From: Baffinella frigidus
Lineage: Eukaryota > Cryptophyceae > Cryptomonadales > Baffinellaceae
Direction of reading: 5' to 3'
Assembly (NCBI GenBank): GCA_026770585.1
Contig: MU646306.1
Location: 430,144 to 440,396, forward strand
Length of the DNA stretch: 10,253 nucleotides
Part shown: piece by piece, positions 1 through 5,739 of the stretch
Position numbering within the stretch: position 1 is the first letter of the stretch
Layout of the letters: every line of letters begins with the position of its first letter
Notes under the pieces: generated by a model
Database searches by the model: none
What the model was told of the DNA's origin: nothing
Seen by the model: the letters and a program-made list of their open reading frames with translations, nothing else
Translations under genes and position numbers: made by a program

Positions 1-100
1 ACTTCGTCGCCGGAGTGTGCGCCACCTGCAACTTCGTCGCCGGAGTGTGCGCCACTTCGTCGCCGGAGTGTGCGCCACCTGCAACTTCGCGTCGCCGGAG
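1..100. repeat. 30-bp GC-rich tandem repeat, four copies
   Basis: A unit beginning ACTTCGTCGCCGGAGTGTGC and ending ACCTGCA is seen at 1-30, 31-53 (lacking the last 7 bases), 54-83 and, degenerate, 84-100. The array runs off the left edge, so its true length is unknown. No coding role is visible. Confidence 0.9.
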
Positions 101-192
101 TCGACGACGGCAGGAATCTCTTACTGCCCAGATTGTTGAACACGACTGAAAAAAAAATGAGTTACTACTGTTGCTGAATTAATTATTTATTG

Positions 193-576
193 TTTCAGGT
201 ATTGGATGCGATCAGATACATGAATTATCACTGCTGCTGAATTTCGACTGTTTCAGGTGGCGCACACAGAGCCTGTTCTCGAGATGAATGAATGCGATTA
301 ACAGCATGGCTCACTGTTATTTCTGAATTTCGACTGTTTCAGGTGGCGCCACACAGAGCTTGCTGTCGAGCTTATGGAATGCGATCAAAGACATGAACTG
401 CTACTGCTGCTGAACTCCCTTTGTTGCAGGTGGCGCACACAGAGCTTGCTGCCGAGATGACTGAATTTGATTAGCTACATGGCTCACGGTTACTGCGCGG
501 CCCACCGAGACAAAAGTCGAGAGTTGAACGGCTCCAAGCAAAAGTGGATCCTCTGTTAACTTAAGGCAACGGTGGA
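193..576 (+). repeat. Tandem ~87-bp repeats carrying copies of an intron 3' end and the start of exon a
   Basis: Pyrimidine-rich CAG sites end at 198, 256, 342, 429 and 582. From 256 on, each is followed by GTGGCGCACACAGAGC or a close variant, and the 256-342 and 342-429 spacings are 86 and 87 bp. The text between them repeats (ATGCGAT, ACATGGCTCAC, CTGCTGCTGAA). The sequence after each CAG matches the first codons of the exon at 583 (V-A-H-T-E), but each earlier copy reaches a stop within about 15 codons or has an inserted base (the 342 copy). I read these as duplicated acceptors plus exon starts, that is, decoys upstream of the real exon. This covers the gene-free stretch 101-582. Confidence 0.75.
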
Positions 577-582
577 TTTCAG

Positions 583-675
583 GTGGCGCACACCGAGGAG
601 AGCCACGTCGAAGTGATCAACCCGGATACTGGGGACATTGTCTTCTCCGCCACTGGGCCCGGCGCGGAAATCCAG
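583..675 (+). CDS. Exon a of an eIF2A-like beta-propeller protein (partial gene)
   Basis: This open stretch follows a good acceptor (GGATTTCAG, ending at 582) and reads 31 codons: VAHTEESH, then VEVINPDTGDIVFSATGPG, then AEIQ. The pattern of hydrophobic strand, turn with T-G, and second strand is that of a WD-type propeller blade. It aligns with the early blade of eIF2A that reads roughly V-x-I-I, a turn with G, L-L-x-S-F. eIF2A is a cytosolic WD-repeat protein linked to initiator-tRNA delivery and alternative initiation. The 3' end is uncertain. CAG|GTCAG at 675 is a usable GT donor, but joining exon b in its open frame needs a few more bases; running to the AG at 680 would give Q-V-R-W. The frame itself stays open to 777. 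A ubiquitin-like beta-hairpin is an alternative. The assignment comes from family memory, not a search. Confidence 0.5.
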
Positions 676-799
676 GTCAGAAATCTCTTCAGAAATCTCC
701 CCAGAGCAAATGGGGCTGCGTCCATCTATTTCAGAATTTGTACCAGCTATAACACCTGTTGCTTAGACGGCTTGTAGGGTTTTGGGAGAGGTTTTTTTC
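676..799 (+). repeat. Spacer of the exon-a tandem repeat (copy 1; copy 2 at 974-1081)
   Basis: Both spacers share AAATGGGGCTGCG, CCATCTATT, TTTGTACCAG and GCCTGTAGGG or near variants. In copy 1 CAGAAATCTC is itself locally duplicated. A fragment of the same spacer reappears in inverse orientation at 6206-6250. Confidence 0.7.
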
Positions 800-856
800 A
801 ACCCGGACACTGGAGCCATTCTCTTCTCCACTACTGGGCCCGGTGCGGAAATCCAG
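800..856 (+). pseudogene. Degenerate second copy of exon a (3' two thirds)
   Basis: Nineteen codons reading NPDTGAILFSTTGPGAEIQ repeat the end of exon a, about 181 bp downstream. The first 12 codons of exon a and its acceptor are missing: the copy starts after a T-run (TTTTTTTC) with no AG. Differences from exon a are partly synonymous (GAT/GAC, GGG/GGA). Just after its CAGGTC a MITE is inserted. It is probably not spliced, but the frame is clean. Confidence 0.6.
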
Positions 857-859
857 GTC

Positions 860-963
860 TAATCTCCGTAGAAGTATTAATGAATTGCTTTTGGGCAACG
901 AAAATTACCACACGATTGGACCATACTAGGAATGGTAGAGCATTTGTGCAGTAAATTTGCTGG
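860..963. mobile_element. MITE of the ATCTCC family, 3' end lost
   Basis: The copy starts with AATCTCCGTAGAAGTATTAA and carries the core GCAACGAAAATTACCACACG, a middle with GGTAGAGCATTTGTG, and GTAAATTT. It then stops where full copies continue to a matching inverted end. ATCCAGGTC flanks it on both sides (851-859 and 965-973), while the paralogous unit at 671-679 has it once. That fits a 9-bp target duplication with loss of the element's right end. Confidence 0.75.
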
Positions 964-1081
964 GATCCAGGTCAGAAATCTCTCTAGCGCCAATGGGGCT
1001 GCGGCCATCTATTCCAGAGTTTGTACCAGGTATAAAACTGGTCTTTTAAAAGGCCTGTAGGGTTTCAGGGAAGGTACTTTC

Positions 1082-1138
1082 AACCTGGACACTGGAGCCA
1101 TTCTCTTTTCTGCTACCGGGCCCGGCGCGGAAATCCAG
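1082..1138 (+). pseudogene. Degenerate third copy of exon a (3' two thirds)
   Basis: Nineteen codons reading NLDTGAILFSATGPGAEIQ, again without the exon start. Four of its six codon differences from the copy at 800-856 are silent (TTC/TTT, TCC/TCT, ACT/ACC, GGT/GGC), which suggests coding ancestry. It runs straight into a CCCTACA heptamer array at 1141. The spacer between copies two and three (974-1081) matches the spacer between copies one and two (676-799), so the whole unit of about 170-180 bp was duplicated. Confidence 0.6.
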
Positions 1139-1140
1139 GT

Positions 1141-1198
1141 CACACACCCTACACCCTACACCCAACACTTTACACTCTACACCCTACACCCTACACCA
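1141..1198 (+). repeat. CCCTACA heptamer array, telomere-like variant
   Basis: A run of CCCTACA units with a few variants (CCCAACA, TTTACACTCTACA). It starts right after the third exon-a copy. Confidence 0.9.
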
Positions 1199-1214
1199 TG
1201 CCGCGCCCTGTGGT

Positions 1215-1244
1215 CCAGTTTGACCAGCACCCTGGTCAAACTGG
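1215..1244. repeat. Perfect 13-bp hairpin
   Basis: CCAGTTTGACCAG and its exact reverse complement flank the 4-base loop CACC. A third partial copy (CTGGTCAAAT) follows. It sits between two repeat blocks and is not followed by a T-run that would suggest a terminator. Confidence 0.85.
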
Positions 1245-1352
1245 TCAAATTATGTTGTTTGAAAGGGTTGCCAGTGCGCGAGACCCAGTCCCAAGGCCTG
1301 TGCCGTGTGAAACGAATGAGTGAATCGCCCCACAGCGCTGTATCCTGGCAAA

Positions 1353-1608
1353 AAAATCCCAATCGTGCATAATTCAGAATTCCTGCACTCGTGTGATTTT
1401 TGGTTGGTGGCTACTTCTTCTTCTTTATTACTCTCGATACAGGTCCTAGATAGGCCCTTTAGCCTTGAGTTGAGTGATACAATGTCTATGAGCCTCAAGA
1501 ACGAGCCCGCACCGGAAATGAAAATACCTGGTGGCCCCTTCGAAGTCCGCTGTGTGGCGTGGTAACAAAATCCCGATCGTGCATAATTCAGAATTCCTGC
1601 GCTCTTGT
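1353..1608 (+). repeat. ~40-bp direct repeat flanking a retroposon-like tail
   Basis: 1353-1392 and 1567-1608 share AAAATCCC, ATCGTGCATAATTCAGAATT and CCTGCxCTCxTGTG. The stretch between them holds the retroposon-like tail at 1414-1510. CCTTCGAAGTCCGCTGTGTG at 1537-1556 recurs in near-identical form around 5272-5290. No gene is supported in 1245-1680. Confidence 0.8.
1414..1510 (-). mobile_element. 3' end of a retroposon (LINE- or SINE-like), copy 1
   Basis: On the minus strand the segment ends CTGTATCGAGAGTAATAAAG followed by a (GAA)n tail. The same roughly 95 bp occurs at 3596-3694 with the same tail. Two dispersed copies ending in the same simple-repeat tail are typical of non-LTR retroposons that begin copying at their 3' end. 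No reverse transcriptase frame is present, so this is at most a short 5'-truncated copy. Confidence 0.5.
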
Positions 1609-1686
1609 GACTGCACTCTTGTGTTGGTGGCGAGGTGCCAGTCAACCGAGGTTTCCTCGGGGGGGAGATAGCCGGTGGGCATGATG

Positions 1687-1715
1687 GATGCGATTCAATC
1701 GAGATCAATCGCATC
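1687..1715. repeat. Short palindrome GATGCGATT ... AATCGCATC
   Basis: Nine-base inverted arms flank CAATCGAGATC. ATGCGAT-type strings recur across the left of the window (around 206, 291, 378, 1809, 2380), so this is probably a word of the local repeat family, not a protein site. Confidence 0.5.
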
Positions 1716-1729
1716 AATCGCTCTCGACC

Positions 1730-1775
1730 ACCCTAAACCCTGAACCCCACCACCCAAACCCTGAACCCTGATCCT
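1730..1775 (+). repeat. Degenerate CCCTAAA / CCCTGAA array
   Basis: CCCTAAACCCTGAACCCC, then CCCAAACCCTGAACCCTGA. It mixes the canonical telomere-type heptamer with its GAA variant. Confidence 0.85.
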
Positions 1776-2001
1776 GATTATCTCCGTGGGCAGGGGGCTC
1801 CACCTCGATGCGATTTTACCGAGTTTTCCGAAATTCGTGTTATTTTTTGACCATTTCTGACTTCCTCAAAGCTCCAGGCAGCGCTCAATCGCATCGCGCA
1901 ACCACCACTCGAGGCTAGAAGTGTGACTATTTTAAAAGTTTTAACTTTACAAGTCCTTTACAAGTGGACCGCTTTGTAGTAATTTTCACACAAATATCGC
2001 G

Positions 2002-2045
2002 TTTGGTCACGTTACTGGGGGAATTCCCCCAGTAACAGGACCAAA
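2002..2045. repeat. Perfect 26-bp palindrome with longer imperfect arms
   Basis: GTTACTGGGGGAA and its reverse complement meet at 2011-2036 with no loop, centred on GAATTC. TTTGGTCAC to the left and AGGACCAAA to the right extend the arms imperfectly. Just upstream (1973-1986) is a half copy of the MITE core, TTTGTAGTAATTTTC. Confidence 0.9.
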
Positions 2046-2139
2046 CCTGCCCGTGACTGGTACTAAATTTAACAGCCCCACATTTAAAATACCACCTCTT
2101 CCAGCCTCGAGTGGCACCTCGCGTTCCGCAAACACGGTT

Positions 2140-2299
2140 CCTTTCTCGGATACCGAGGGGGCAAATGGATCGGGTATTTTTTGCCTTCAGCTCCCATCGG
2201 GAGCTGAAGCCCAGTACAAACTGGACGCGACTGGTACCGAATTTTGAATTCGTACCCGAATTAAAAAGATCCGTTTGCCCCCTCGCTATCCGAGCAAGG
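2140..2299. mobile_element. 160-bp MITE-like element with 32-bp inverted ends
   Basis: CCTTTCTCGGATACCGAGGG at the left pairs with the reverse complement of CCCTCGCTATCCGAGCAAGG at the right; the arms continue through GGCAAATGGATC. Inside are a perfect 11-bp hairpin (2185-2209, CTTCAGCTCCC) and a second palindrome (2232-2256, GGTACCGAATT). GGTT lies just outside the left end and TTCT outside the right, so no clear target duplication is seen. Confidence 0.75.
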
Positions 2300-2394
2300 T
2301 TCTCAAACACGGGTTTCTCGGTGGGCAGACGATGGCCGGAACAGGACTCTTTGGGTGGAAATAGAGGGTGGACTTGCTGGATGCGATTGAGCTC

Positions 2395-2460
2395 AACCTT
2401 GCTGTGTGTTTTCTCTGTGGGCAGAGGCCCCTGCCCACAGAGAAATCACCCAACAAGGTT
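2395..2460. repeat. 66-bp hairpin with 30-bp arms
   Basis: The left arm runs from AACCTTG to CTCTGTGGGCAG and the right arm is its inverse. The inner 15 bp are exact and the loop is AGGCCC. The inner arm, (C)TGTGGGCAG, also occurs singly near 1788, 2318 and 2706 in slightly different forms, so it is a word of a wider repeat family. Confidence 0.85.
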
Positions 2461-2586
2461 CCACTCGAGAATGCTAGAGGGGCCTATTTATATGTGGGGT
2501 TGTGGATATTTGTACCAGGATAAGGTATTCCAACCTCGTGACTGGCCAATATATGGCTAGTAACGTGGCCAATCAACGAAAGTTAC

Positions 2587-2648
2587 TTCACAAATCCCCG
2601 CTTTTTAATGCACCCTGGTTTTAAATACGCCCCTCTAGCGTTCTCGTG
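2587..2648 (+). repeat. Dispersed repeat copy (partner at 4573-4633)
   Basis: CACAAATxCCC, CGGTTTTA/TGGTTTTAAATA, GCCCCT and GCGTTCTCGT are shared with 4573-4633. The right part also matches the arms of the 2057-2518 element. The following 2660-2730 repeats CAAACACGNGTTTCTC words also found near 2130 and 2305. No gene is seen in 2519-2780. Confidence 0.7.
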
Positions 2649-2782
2649 TGGTTGAGCTCGATCCAAACACGCGTTTCTCAAGCACGATTTTCTCAAACAT
2701 GAATTCTCTGTGAGCAGGGGCTTCACCTCTCTCCGTCAGGGACGTACCTCGTAGCCTGCACGCGGTACGCTTCCCTCCATTT

Positions 2783-2845
2783 TGCTATTATCATTTATTG
2801 TTATTATTATTATTTGTCATTTCATGTTGTCATTTGTTTTTGTTT
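2783..2845 (+). repeat. T-rich low-complexity tract
   Basis: Runs of TTATTATTATTATT followed by TTTGTCATTTCATG and TTTGTTTTTG. Base composition is very different from the GC-rich neighbours. Confidence 0.8.
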
Positions 2846-2853
2846 TCTCTCTT

Positions 2854-2942
2854 CATTTTGGTTGTGATCCGGTGTAACGCGTGTTTCCTCTCTCCCTTGA
2901 TTGTTTTTTTGGTCTGATGCAACGCGTGGTTTCTCTCTTTCC
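2854..2942. repeat. ~45-bp minisatellite, two units (three more at 3374-3503)
   Basis: Units share the words GTTGTGATCCGG, GCAACGCGTG and TTTCTCTCT. On the minus strand the 45-bp period stays open and reads 15-residue repeats such as REETRVTPDHNQNEE and REKPRVASDQKNNQG. The second block gives RDKTRAASDHIENGE. The block is split by the MITE (2966-3119) and the inverted-repeat element (3196-3356). Confidence 0.7.
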
Positions 2943-2965
2943 CTCCAGCCTCTTAGACCCAGGCT

Positions 2966-3119
2966 CTCATCCCGGCGAGTATTTCTGAGAAATACGATTT
3001 CGGGGATCTCCGATTCGATTTGCAACGAAAATTACTACACGGACGTGACTGAAAATGTCCGGTGTGTAGTAATTTTCGTTGCCAGGATCGTATTTCTCAG
3101 AAATACTACCCAGGATGAG
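2966..3119. mobile_element. MITE with shared core, CTCATCC-type ends
   Basis: Ends CTCATCC / GGATGAG enclose GTATTTCTGAGAAATAC on each side, which is itself palindromic. Inside, GCAACGAAAATTACTACAC pairs with GTGTAGTAATTTTCGTTGC around a GGACGTGACTGAAAATGTCC centre. The left arm has about 16 extra bases. The core is the one found in the ATCTCC family, but the ends are unrelated. Confidence 0.8.
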
Positions 3120-3170
3120 CTCGTCGTCTCGCTTACTCTTAGACCGAGGCTCGTCGTCTCGCTTACTTTG
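3119..3170 (+). repeat. 30-bp tandem duplication
   Basis: GCTCGTCGTCTCGCTTACT occurs at 3119 and again at 3149. CTTAGACCxAGGCTC also links this spot to 2952, left of the MITE. Confidence 0.85.
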
Positions 3171-3195
3171 GTTTTCTCTCTCGAGCGGAGCATTC

Positions 3196-3356
3196 ATAGG
3201 CTAACAGCCTGGAAATGGGGTAGTTAGGCATACGGTATTGCCTGGGACCTCCTACCGTAGGCCGAGGGATTCTAGGATCAAAAGTCTCGGCCTACGGTAG
3301 GAGGTCCTAGGCAATGCCGTAGGCCTAACTACTCCATTTTCAGGCCGTTACCCTAT
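3196..3356. mobile_element. 161-bp MITE, ATAGG family, copy 1
   Basis: Two 71-bp arms (3196-3266 and 3286-3356) flank a 19-bp loop. They share AAATGG(G/A)GTAGTTAGGC, ACGG(T/C)ATTGCCT, GGACCTCC and TACCGTAGGCCGAG. A second full copy is at 8360-8525. AGCAT lies near both outer ends but two bases off, so a target duplication is only possible. Confidence 0.85.
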
Positions 3357-3373
3357 TAGCATGGAGCTTCACT

Positions 3374-3503
3374 CAATTCTGGTTGTTATCCGATGCACCT
3401 CTTGTGTTCCCGCTCTCCATTTTCGATGTGATCCGACGCAGCTCGTGTTTTATCTCTCCTTTTTTGTTGTGACCAGACGCAACTCGTGTTTTCTCTCTTC
3501 CCA
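3374..3503. repeat. ~45-bp minisatellite, second block (three units)
   Basis: Units carry GGTTGTTATCCGATGCACCT, GATGTGATCCGACGCAGCTC and GTTGTGACCAGACGCAACTC, each followed by a TCTCTC tract. See the block at 2854-2942 for the minus-strand reading. Confidence 0.75.
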
Positions 3504-3540
3504 CCTAGCTTTGTAGACCCACACACGGACCTCTTCGGAG

Positions 3541-3553
3541 CCCCCCCCCCCCC
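3541..3553 (+). repeat. C13 homopolymer
   Basis: Thirteen C in a row after GGAG. The length may be an assembly or sequencing estimate. Confidence 0.95.
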
Positions 3554-3595
3554 GGAAAACGTGATTCTCAAGCCGAACATAAAGTGATTCAAACG

Positions 3596-3694
3596 CTTCT
3601 TCTTCTTCTTTATTACTCTCGATACAGGTCCTAGACAGGCCCTTAAGCCTTGAGTTGAATGATACATTCTACGCGCCTTGAGAAGCGGGCCCGC
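3596..3694 (-). mobile_element. 3' end of a retroposon, copy 2
   Basis: Matches 1414-1510 through the tail, TACTCTCGATACAGGTCCTA, CAGGCCC, GCCTTGAGTTGA and GATACA. The (GAA)n tail is one unit longer than in copy 1. Confidence 0.5.
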
Positions 3695-3706
3695 TTCCGA
3701 ACGCTG

Positions 3707-3813
3707 CGGAATCAAATCGAGGCTAACGATCGAGCCATTTCCTCCGGGGGAACATGCGAATTCGCATGGTCCCACGAAGGAAATGGCGCATACTCCAGCC
3801 TCGATTTGATCCG
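3707..3813. mobile_element. Palindromic intron element P1 (introner-like)
   Basis: A 107-bp near-palindrome centred between 3760 and 3761. The outer arms are ATCAAATCGAGGC and GCCTCGATTTGAT, then CCATTTCC / GGAAATGG, with the perfect centre ATGCGAATTCGCAT. Its right end lies 12 bp before the acceptor CCCAG (3821-3825) of exon b copy A. The same element precedes copy B (P2) and, as a right half, copy C (P3) and both exon d copies. It therefore makes up much of the intron 3' region. Confidence 0.75.
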
Positions 3814-3825
3814 AACCCTACCCAG

Positions 3826-3882
3826 GTGGCTGTCCTCGGAGGCCGGCACCAAAGTCTGTTACTCTCACGACCAGCAAAGAGT
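3826..3882 (+). pseudogene. Exon b, copy A (short, interrupted)
   Basis: After CCCTACCCAG the open frame is (x)G-TGG, reading WLSSEAGTKVCYSHDQQRV. It matches copies B and C for 11 of the first codons, then diverges and runs into palindrome P2, which seems to have been inserted or to have replaced the rest of the exon. Confidence 0.55.
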
Positions 3883-3980
3883 GATCAAATCGAGGCCAAC
3901 GATCGCCCCATTTCCCTCGAGGGAACATGCGAACCACACGTTCCCACGCATGAAATAGCTCATACGCCAGCCTCAAATCG
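3883..3980. mobile_element. Palindromic intron element P2
   Basis: GATCAAATCGAGGC at the left pairs with GCCTCAAATCG at the right. Inside are CCATTTCCCTCGAGGGAAC and GTTCCC with GAAATAGC. It is less perfect than P1. It ends 12 bp before AG|GTGG of exon b copy B. Confidence 0.7.
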
Positions 3981-3992
3981 AACGCTGCCCAG

Positions 3993-4107
3993 GTGGCTGT
4001 CATCCGAGGCCGGCACCAAAGTCTGGACGCACCAGCGCGTTGACGCGTCGCTGAAAGCCACCGAAGCTGCGGGGAACGCCGGTGCTGCGGAGGGCGTCGA
4101 TGCTGAG
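3993..4107 (+). CDS. Exon b, copy B, of the eIF2A-like protein
   Basis: It follows the acceptor CGCTGCCCAG. In the frame starting with the second base it reads WLSSEAGTKVWTHQRVDASL, then KATEAAGNAGAAEGVDAE. In eIF2A the blade after the one matched by exon a has F/W-S-P-x-G-T-x-x-x-T-W, which fits WLSSEAGTKVWT; the Ala/Glu-rich tail would be the loop before the next blade. Copies B and C differ at 11 codons, of which six are silent, so this frame has been read as protein. Whether B or C (or both, as alternatives) is the functional exon cannot be told here. No clear GT donor follows GAG at 4107; TGCGAATTCG of element P3 starts at once. Confidence 0.45.
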
Positions 4108-4166
4108 TGCGAATTCGCATGTTCCCACGCGTGAAATAGCTCATACGCCAGCCTCGATTTGATCCG
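4108..4166. mobile_element. Palindromic intron element P3, right half only
   Basis: TGCGAATTCGCATGTTCCCA through GCCTCGATTTGATCCG matches the right arm of P1 and P2; the left arm is absent. It ends 12 bp before the acceptor AG of copy C. Confidence 0.7.
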
Positions 4167-4178
4167 AATCCTCCCCAG

Positions 4179-4344
4179 GTGGCTGTCATCTGAGGCTGGC
4201 ACAAAGGTCTGGAAGCACCAGAGCGTCGACGCGTCGTTGAACGCCACCGAAGCTGCGGGGAACGCCGAGGCTGCGGAGGGCGTCGATGGTGAGGACGGGA
4301 AGGAGGCTGAGGGTGATGCGGAGGGTGGGGGCACGTCGCTGCTG
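4179..4344 (+). CDS. Exon b, copy C, running into the acidic segment
   Basis: Acceptor TCCTCCCCAG ends at 4178. The frame reads WLSSEAGTKVWKHQSVDASL, NATEAAGNAEAAEGVD, then GEDGKEAEGDAEGGGTSLL. At 4345 GTACAG can serve as a donor; the frame otherwise stays open to a stop at 4420-4422. GATGGTGAG at 4286-4294 is another possible donor. This is the longest of the three copies and links the propeller-like start to the acidic repeats, so it is my first choice for a working exon b. Most differences from copy B in the first half are silent. Confidence 0.5.
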
Positions 4345-4960
4345 GTACAGTCCCCCACACGTTCTCTCCTAGTTTTGGGGGAGGGCAGCCAGGTGGAAGT
4401 TGTGTGGGTCCCACGCCTATGATCTGCCCAATCCCTTGACATCCCTGCGGTTTTGTGATGCGGAGGGCGGCACACATACGGATGTTGATGCTGATGCTGA
4501 TGCTGGTGCTGATGCTGATGCGGAAGGCGGGGGCACGTCGCTGCTGGTGCGGTCCCCACACCCGTGAGTGACTACACAAATGCCCACTTTCCAGCGCACA
4601 TCGGTTTTAGATAGGCCCCTTTGGCGTTCTCGTCTTGGGAGGCTGATGCCGATGCTGAGAGTGGGGTCACGTCGCTGTTGCCCATGACCCCCCCATGCTC
4701 TGAATCTTTCTGAATCTCCCTGTTTTTTTTAATATGCTGAGGGCGGCACGGATGCGGATTTTGATGCTGAGGGTGATGCTGAGGGTGGGGGCACGTCGCT
4801 GCTGGTGCGCCCCATGCATGCCCATGATCCCCCCATGCTCTGAATCTCCCTGAGTTTTCATGCCCTTAACATCCCTGTTTTTGTTACATGCTGAGGGCGG
4901 CACGGATGCGGATGTTGATACTGAGACTGAGTGTGGGGGCACGTCGCTGCTGGTGCGTTC
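4264..4960 (+). repeat. Five tandem copies of an acidic exon ending GGGTSLLV
   Basis: GCACGTCGCTGCTG, or TCACGTCGCTGTTG in the third, occurs at 4331, 4533, 4667, 4791 and 4939. In the same frame each unit reads an Asp/Ala/Glu/Gly run and then (G)GTSLL, for example DVDADADAGADADAEGGGTS (4533 copy) and DADFDAEGDAEGGGTSLL (4791 copy). Between them lie shorter repeated non-coding words (CATGCTCTGAATCT, CTTGACATCCCTG or CTTAACATCCCTG, GGCGGCAC). GGGCAG(C/T)CAGGTGGAA at 4384 and 4994 looks like another duplicated acceptor. The GATGCT triplets can expand by slippage. The minus strand reads Ser/Ala/Pro- or His/Gln-rich frames, which I take as shadows. Confidence 0.65.
4573..4633 (+). repeat. Dispersed repeat copy (partner at 2587-2648)
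   Basis: Inserted between the second and third acidic units. Shares CACAAATGCCC, CGGTTTTAGATA, GGCCCCTTT and GGCGTTCTCGT with the earlier copy. Confidence 0.7.
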
Positions 4961-5048
4961 CCCAGGCCCTTGATCTCTCTCAGTTTTTGAGGAGGGCAGT
5001 CAGGTGGAAACTGTGCGTGCTACCCGGTAGGGTGAGGCGGCAGGACGT

Positions 5049-5108
5049 AACCCTGAACCTTGAACCCTCTACCCTCTACCCTCTACCCTCTACCCTAACC
5101 CTGCACCC
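5049..5108 (+). repeat. CCCTCTA heptamer array
   Basis: CCCTGAACCTTGAA, then four CCCTCTA units, then CCCTAACCCTGCACCCTT: another CCCTNNA variant. The preceding words GCTACCCGGTAGGGTGAGGC recur near 5355. Confidence 0.9.
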
Positions 5109-5179
5109 TTACGCCGACGCCCGACACAGGAAGACGGACGCCAGGCAGGCGTGGATGGCCCTGCACTCGACACCCTGAA

Positions 5180-5634
5180 GTTACCTCATCCGTAGGAGCC
5201 CCCCTATGCCCCTACGGGTTGCCTACCGTAGGGTCGTAGGTCTTAACGCTTAAGGGTTATGCAGAAATCCCCTCGAAGTCCGCTGTGTGGCCCTGCGCCC
5301 GCAAACCTGACGCCGAAGCCCAAAACAGGGGACGGAGAGGTGCAACGTGTGTGTGCCACCCGGCAGGGTGAGGCTGTAGGGTGTACCTCTCACCCTTGAA
5401 CTCTCTACCCTCAACCCTCTCTCACCCTTGAACTCTCTACCCTCAACCCTGCGCCCGACACCCTGACGCCGACGCCCGACACAGGGGGACGAGCGGCAGG
5501 CAGAAGTGGAGGGCAACCTTCTTGTCTGGCATGTGCGCACCCCCTCCCCGTACACACCCCCTAAGCGATAAGACCTAGGATCCTACGGTAGGCAACCCGT
5601 AGGGGCATAGGGGGGTTCTTACAGATGAGGTAAC
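5180..5634. mobile_element. 455-bp element with 77-bp inverted ends
   Basis: Left arm 5180-5256 and right arm 5557-5634 differ at about 7 of 77 positions by hand count. They carry GTTACCTCATC, CCCCCCTATGCCCCTACGGG, TTGCCTACCGTAGG and TAGGTCTTA. The interior holds no enzyme. It has local repeats (a 32-bp duplication at 5389-5452) and the word GACGCCGACGCCCGACACAG, which also lies just outside the left arm at 5112-5131. So the arms may be two insertions into one tandem array, not one element. Confidence 0.7.
5389..5452 (+). repeat. 32-bp tandem duplication
   Basis: CTCACCCTTGAACTCTCTAC and CCTCAACCCT occur twice, at 5389 and 5421. Confidence 0.95.
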
Positions 5635-5739
5635 GTAAACTCCGGCATTTCCTGCCCGAAATTCCCATCGTAGCCCTCTGTGTGGTGGCCACACAGCGGG
5701 CTACGGAGGGATTTTTGGGCGCTGAGAGCCCGAGTTTCC

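Larger units (their letters stand above)
2057..2518. mobile_element. Large nested inverted-repeat element
   Basis: Arms at 2057-2114 and 2461-2518 are reverse complements over 58 bp at roughly 70 percent by eye; both keep CTGGTAC, CCCCACAT, TAAA and CTCGAGTGG. Inside are a smaller inverted-repeat element (2140-2299) and a hairpin (2395-2460). Further copies of the arm occur at 2587-2648 and 4573-4633. No transposase frame is present, so it would be non-autonomous. It may instead be two independent insertions in opposite directions. Confidence 0.55.

Noticed and set aside
1-100. Possible CRISPR array
   Set aside because: Units are head-to-tail with no unique spacers, and the context is eukaryotic.
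1215-1244. Transcription terminator hairpin
   Set aside because: No T-run follows, and bacterial-type terminators are not expected here.
1250-1717. 155-codon minus-strand open frame
   Set aside because: It spans the direct repeat, the retroposon tail and unique spacers with no motif, so it is a chance frame over repeats.
3818-4579. Longest open frame of the window, minus strand, 253 codons
   Set aside because: It is antisense to the exon b copies and the acidic repeats, is rich in Arg/Pro/Ser from GC-rich repeat, and has no recognisable domain. The plus-strand frame shows silent-change bias.
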